Source: an uncultured Prosthecobacter sp. (GTDB lineage Bacteria > Verrucomicrobiota > Verrucomicrobiia > Verrucomicrobiales > Verrucomicrobiaceae). From it: a stretch of DNA of 9,572 nt. This document shows positions 6,997 to 9,572 of the stretch, in pieces; position 1 is the stretch's first letter; each line of letters opens with the position of its first letter. The position numbers were made by a program, and so were the translations under genes. Below the pieces are notes generated by a model, which worked only from the letters and a program-made list of their open reading frames with translations, made no database searches and had not been told where the DNA came from. The stretch covers positions 1 through 9,572 of the forward strand of contig CALDGV010000093.1 in NCBI GenBank assembly GCA_937941745.1, read 5' to 3'.

Positions 6997-7008
6997 GTTA
7001 CGCCGGGG
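6973..7008. repeat. Perfect 11-bp inverted repeat spanning the stop codon of the cNMP gene
   Basis: CCCCGGCGTAA (6973-6983) and TTACGCCGGGG (6998-7008) are exact reverse complements around a 14-base loop that contains the TGA stop (6994-6996) and a GCCGGC palindrome. As RNA this is a very stable hairpin that starts inside the coding region and ends past the stop. It may be an intrinsic-type terminator without a T-run, an mRNA 3'-end stabiliser, or a device that limits read-through into the histidinol-phosphatase gene 40 bases further on. A second, smaller stem, GCCCTG/CAGGGC (7019-7024 with 7032-7037, loop of 7), lies between it and the AGGG ribosome-binding site. Confidence 0.6.
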
Positions 7009-7037
7009 AAGTCCTTGCGCCCTGGTGAATGCAGGGC

Positions 7038-7041
7038 AGGG
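7038..7041 (+). promoter_or_regulatory. Ribosome-binding site that sets the histidinol-phosphatase start
   Basis: AGGG at 7038-7041, continuing into AAGGGG (7042-7047), lies 7 bases before ATG 7049. It is one of the few clear Shine-Dalgarno sequences in the window, and it supports this start over the upstream in-frame codon at 6908, which lies inside the previous gene. A GCCCTG/CAGGGC hairpin (7019-7037) ends immediately before it and could influence its accessibility. Confidence 0.6.
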
Positions 7042-7048
7042 AAGGGGA

Positions 7049-7876
7049 ATGCTCACGGATTATCATACGCACACGCCGCTCTGCCTTCATGCCGAGGGCA
7101 GTCCGCTGGATTATGCACGCCACGCACAGTCGATCGGGCTGGCTGAAATCGGCTTGTCCGATCACAATCCCATGCCTGAGAAGTTTGACGACTGGCGCAT
7201 GTTGATTTCAGACCTGCCACGCTACTTCGAACTGGTGGATGAAGCCCGGGCAGAGCTTCCAGGCTTTCCCATCCGCCTCGCCCTGGAGTGCGATTACCTT
7301 GATGGCCGCGAAAAATGGATCGAGCAGACGGCGCAGATGGCCCCTTGGGACTACTTGATCGGCAGCGTCCACTACATCCACGATGGAATTGCGGTGGATG
7401 ATCCCAAGCACGTGTCCCGCTGGAGGACGGCTTCTGACATTGAGCACATGTGGGCGATGTACTGGAAGCTTTATGCGCAGATGATCCGCTGCCAGATGTT
7501 TGATTTTTATGCTCATCCTGACCTTGCCAAGCGCTTCGGTCTGCGCCCTGCCGGAGACCTAAGGCCCTATTACGAGCCGGTGATTCAGGCCTTGGTGGAC
7601 ACTCGTGGCGTTCTGGAGGTCAGCACTGCGGGTCTGCGAAAGGATGTTCGGGAGATCTACCCTGCCCGCGAGATGCTTGAGATGGCCTTCAGTGCGGGAG
7701 TCCCTGTGGTCATCAACTCCGATGCACATGTGCCGACCGATGTCGGGGTAGATTTTGACAAGGCCTTGAGCCTGGTGCGCAGCGTTGGCTACACCAGCAC
7801 GGTGCGTTTTGAGGGACGTCAGCGGAAAATCGTGCCGCTTCCTGAGGCGTGGCCGCCCGCCGGAAGGGTATCCTGA
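7049..7876 (+). CDS. hisJ: PHP-family histidinol-phosphatase
   Basis: The HisJ/HisK type of histidinol-phosphatase hydrolyses histidinol phosphate to histidinol in histidine biosynthesis, using a trinuclear metal site in a PHP (polymerase and histidinol phosphatase) TIM-like barrel. The 275-residue product begins MLTDYHTHTPLCLHAEG, a signature of this subfamily. Likely metal ligands are His6 and His8, His14, Asp38-His39 (SDHNP), Glu80 (LECDY), His109 (GSVHYIH), His156 (YAHPDLAKRFG) and Asp225-His227 (NSDAH). The set is complete, so the enzyme should be active. The start is ATG 7049 with AGGG 7 bases upstream; the frame is open further left to 6908 but that part overlaps the cNMP gene and has no family similarity. 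No other his gene is nearby, so it is an orphan. A close relative with another phosphoester substrate is possible. The symbol is the Bacillus name, not the E. coli histidine-binding protein. Confidence 0.92.
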   Translation: MLTDYHTHTPLCLHAEGSPLDYARHAQSIGLAEIGLSDHNPMPEKFDDWRMLISDLPRYFELVDEARAELPGFPIRLALECDYLDGREKWIEQTAQMAPWDYLIGSVHYIHDGIAVDDPKHVSRWRTASDIEHMWAMYWKLYAQMIRCQMFDFYAHPDLAKRFGLRPAGDLRPYYEPVIQALVDTRGVLEVSTAGLRKDVREIYPAREMLEMAFSAGVPVVINSDAHVPTDVGVDFDKALSLVRSVGYTSTVRFEGRQRKIVPLPEAWPPAGRVS

Positions 7877-7920
7877 TGAAAAATCTGCTGCAGACATCGT
7901 TTAGCTAGCACCCACTTCCC

Positions 7921-8298
7921 ATGAAAAAGCTCCTTCTTCTCCTGGTCACCCTCGTTTCAGCCCTGGCTCATGCTGCAGACCCTGCAAAGCATGTGGATGC
8001 CGAAGGTGCTGCCAAGCTGATTTCCGAAGGCAAGGTGGTGATTGTGGATGTGCGATCCAAGGAGGAGTTTGGCGATGGGCACCTGAAGGGAGCTCTGAAC
8101 ATCGACATTCTGGAGTCCGACTTTGAAGCCAAGCTTGGCAAGCTGGACAAGAGCAAGCCGGTCTTGGTGCATTGCCAGGCAGGCGGCCGCAGCACGCGAT
8201 CACTCCCGGTTTTTGAAAAGCTGGGCTTCACCCAGGTTTTCCATCTTGATGGTGGCTACGGAGGCTGGGTGGAGGCAGGGAAACCGGTGGATAAGTAA
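7921..8298 (+). CDS. Secreted single-domain rhodanese (sulfurtransferase)
   Basis: Single-domain rhodaneses carry a persulfide sulfur on a catalytic cysteine and pass it to acceptors. The 125-residue product has a clear Sec signal peptide: MKK, a run of leucines (4-8), a hydrophobic core, and a probable cleavage after AHA (about residue 18). The mature domain (about 20-125) shows VIVDVRSKEEF (40-50), GHLKGALNI (53-61), the active-site loop CQAGGRS (Cys85 to Ser91, six residues after the cysteine as in the sulfur-specific type), and GGYGGWVEAGKPV near the end. It is therefore probably periplasmic, similar in plan to PspE. The start ATG 7921 is fixed by the signal peptide; no Shine-Dalgarno sequence precedes it (CCCACTTCCC). 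The next gene starts 19 bases after its TAA, so the two are likely co-transcribed. The acceptor is unknown. Confidence 0.95.
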   Translation: MKKLLLLLVTLVSALAHAADPAKHVDAEGAAKLISEGKVVIVDVRSKEEFGDGHLKGALNIDILESDFEAKLGKLDKSKPVLVHCQAGGRSTRSLPVFEKLGFTQVFHLDGGYGGWVEAGKPVDK

Positions 8299-8317
8299 GA
8301 GTGCAGCCCCTCATGGC

Positions 8318-8707
8318 ATGAGCTTCAGTGATCCTGGCTTTCTCTTCAGCAGTCGTCTGACGGACAACGAACGTGAAGCCGAGCGTCGTGCCTGGGAGCA
8401 GCGTCGTGAAGAAGCGCTCCGAGCCTACCGTCGCGCCAGTTGGCTCGTCGCAGTCACCATGCTCTTCATCGCGCTGCCAACTGGGCTCGAAAAGTGGCAC
8501 TGGCATGCTGTGGGCGTCGCAGGGATCTGCATCCTGGCCTTGGCCGTGGTCATGTTCCTTCGGGGAGCAGTGAAGAATGGACTTCTGGCCTTGCTGTTTG
8601 CAGCTGTTATTCTGCCGATGTGGGTCAAGACCTCGGCCACGGTTGTCACAGTAGCCTGCGAGCAGGTCCAGGTGATCATGAATGAGTGGAAGAAGCGTGT
8701 CTTTTGA
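8318..8707 (+). CDS. Small membrane protein with charged N-terminal helix, three predicted TM segments, unknown function
   Basis: I do not recognise this 129-residue protein. Residues about 15-40 form a highly charged Glu/Arg-rich helix (NEREAERRAWEQRR...). Three hydrophobic stretches follow: about 41-57 (SWLVAVTMLFIALP), 64-82 (AVGVAGICILALAVVMF) and 88-103 (NGLLALLFAAVILPMWV). The last 25 residues are soluble and end EWKKRVF. The start ATG 8318 is chosen because it gives this clean N-terminus and lies 19 bases after the rhodanese stop; the frame is open upstream to 8123 but that portion overlaps the rhodanese gene in another frame. No Shine-Dalgarno sequence is seen. Its position suggests a link to the periplasmic rhodanese, for example as a membrane partner, but that is only proximity. 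A GAG/AAG-poor, leucine/alanine-rich composition fits a real membrane protein rather than a chance frame. Confidence 0.75.
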   Translation: MSFSDPGFLFSSRLTDNEREAERRAWEQRREEALRAYRRASWLVAVTMLFIALPTGLEKWHWHAVGVAGICILALAVVMFLRGAVKNGLLALLFAAVILPMWVKTSATVVTVACEQVQVIMNEWKKRVF

Positions 8708-8712
8708 AGTCT

Positions 8713-8732
8713 CGGGCTCTATCGAAGTCCCG
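8713..8732. terminator. Weak imperfect hairpin between convergent genes
   Basis: CGGGCT (8713-8718) can pair with AG-T-CCCG (8726-8732) with one bulged T, in the 25-base gap between the convergent membrane-protein gene and the LysR gene. The position suits a shared terminator for both strands, but the stem is short and lacks T-runs. Confidence 0.2.
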
Positions 8733-9572
8733 TCAGGCCCTGGGGCGCTTGGCTCCTAGGACGAGGTCACGAACGAGCGGGTTCGGAAACCTCCGGCTTG
8801 GAGTGATCGCATAGAACGTTTCTTTGATCTGAGGAATGCGGTGGCGCTCCACCAGTTCACCGTTGGCGAGTTCCTCCTTCACGACGACCGGCGGGACCAG
8901 GGTCAGTCCATCCGTTTCGCGGGCGAGCAGTCGCAGCATGGCCATGTCATCAATCTCGGCGGCGATCACAGGTCGGATGCCGGCTTGATCCAGCAGCATG
9001 TCGAAAGCGCCTCGGATGCTGTTTTCAAGGCTGGGCAGGATGAGTGGCACGCCCTTGAGATCTTCGGGAAAGCGGAAGGGCTTCTGACCACGCTTCTTAT
9101 GTCCGACAAGACTCACGGGCTGTTCGTCCAGCAAATGGCTGTGCCAGCCTGTTTCTGCATCCCGCCGCACAGGCATGTTGGAAAGGACAAGGTCGAGCGA
9201 ATGAGTCTGGAGCTGGGTCAGAAGTTCCCTCAGGCTGCCGGAATGAATGATGAGTTCCACATCAGGACGGGCCACAAGCGGACGGACAAAGTTGAACTGA
9301 AAATTACGCGACAGGGTGGCCACCGAGCCGACCCGAAGCAGCTTCCTCCGGCCTCCAGCTTGGTTTTGAAGAATGTCCATCAGCTCCTCTCCGGATTGGA
9401 AAATGGATTCCGAATAGTCGAGGGCGATGCGGCCTGCTTCTGTCAGAACGAGTGATTTGTGCTGTCGGTCAAAAAGCGCCTGCCCCAGGCTTTTTTCCAG
9501 CCTTCGGAGCTGGATGCTGAGCGCTGACTGCGAGACGTTCAGCCTTTGTGCGGCACGGGTAAGGCTTCCTTC
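8733..9572 (-). CDS. LysR-family transcriptional regulator (NhaR-like), 5' truncated by window
   Basis: Reading the minus strand from the right edge gives 279 residues without a stop; the ATG at 9380 is internal. The first visible part is the winged helix-turn-helix: EGSLTRAAQRLNVSQSALS, then IQLRRLEKSLGQALFDR and LVLTEAGRIALDYSESIF, so only about 15-20 N-terminal residues are missing. A linker helix (GEELMDILQ) and a periplasmic-binding-protein-like effector domain follow, from LLRVGSVATLSRNF to NPLVRDLVLGAKRPRA. The sequence pattern resembles the NhaR subgroup (EGSLTRAA...SQSALS, IFQSGEEL, and DLVLSNMPV in the effector domain); E. coli NhaR activates the Na+/H+ antiporter gene nhaA, but the effector and target here are unknown. 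LysR targets often lie divergently, which would put the target gene outside the window on the right. It is convergent to its left neighbour with a 25-base gap. Stop TGA (minus strand) at 8735-8733. Confidence 0.94.
   Translation of the reverse strand, partial: EGSLTRAAQRLNVSQSALSIQLRRLEKSLGQALFDRQHKSLVLTEAGRIALDYSESIFQSGEELMDILQNQAGGRRKLLRVGSVATLSRNFQFNFVRPLVARPDVELIIHSGSLRELLTQLQTHSLDLVLSNMPVRRDAETGWHSHLLDEQPVSLVGHKKRGQKPFRFPEDLKGVPLILPSLENSIRGAFDMLLDQAGIRPVIAAEIDDMAMLRLLARETDGLTLVPPVVVKEELANGELVERHRIPQIKETFYAITPSRRFPNPLVRDLVLGAKRPRA

Noticed and set aside
6908..7048. N-terminal extension of the histidinol-phosphatase frame (47 extra residues)
   Set aside because: It overlaps the cNMP gene by 89 bases, has no family similarity, and a good ribosome-binding site marks ATG 7049, after which the HTHTPLC signature appears at once.
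7876..7908. Ten-residue frame (MKNLLQTSFS) with TGATG overlap at the histidinol-phosphatase stop
   Set aside because: The overlap suggests translational coupling, but the peptide is very short and featureless, so chance is more likely.
8841..9455. 204-codon plus-strand frame opposite the LysR gene
   Set aside because: The minus strand encodes an unmistakable LysR winged helix and effector domain through this whole stretch, so the plus frame is a shadow.

Overview
The window looks like a chromosomal segment from a high-GC, Gram-negative bacterium, most probably Verrucomicrobiota (Prosthecobacter/Verrucomicrobium-like). This is inferred from a giant Calx-beta / Ig-like / putative-Ig (He_PIG) surface protein of a type abundant in that phylum, the weak or absent Shine-Dalgarno sequences before most genes, and the lipoprotein L,D-transpeptidase. 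No RNA gene, CRISPR array, transposase, integrase or attachment site was found, and nothing suggests a mobile island.

Layout. Positions 2-4576 (+) hold the 3' part of a very large modular protein. It runs from the end of one Calx-beta repeat through a full Calx-beta domain, an Fn3-like domain, six tandem Ig-like modules, a beta-sandwich (jelly-roll-like) insert, two more Ig-like modules and a putative-Ig domain to a glycine-rich C-terminal region of about 400 residues. Next come four mainly housekeeping genes on the same strand: a lipoprotein L,D-transpeptidase (4727-5620), uracil phosphoribosyltransferase upp (5653-6282), a stand-alone cyclic-nucleotide-binding-domain protein (6394-6996) and a PHP-type histidinol-phosphatase (7049-7876). 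A secreted single-domain rhodanese (7921-8298) and a small three-helix membrane protein (8318-8707) follow, 19 bases apart and probably co-transcribed. A LysR-family regulator (NhaR-like) lies convergently on the minus strand (8733-9572) and runs off the right edge.

How the genes relate. There is no obvious single pathway. The left part concerns the cell surface and wall (giant adhesin-like protein, peptidoglycan cross-linking enzyme). The middle covers salvage and biosynthesis (uracil, histidine) plus a cNMP-sensing protein. The right part is a small periplasmic/membrane sulfur-transfer pair. The most distinctive non-coding signals flank the cNMP-binding gene. An 8-bp perfect palindrome sits just before its start, with half-sites resembling a CRP site. 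An 11-bp perfect inverted repeat holds its stop codon in the loop.

I do not see a clearly new biological system. The best leads are the cNMP-binding gene with its two palindromes, the regular 84-residue Ig array whose modules each keep only an unpaired cysteine, and the uncharacterised C-terminal region of the giant protein.
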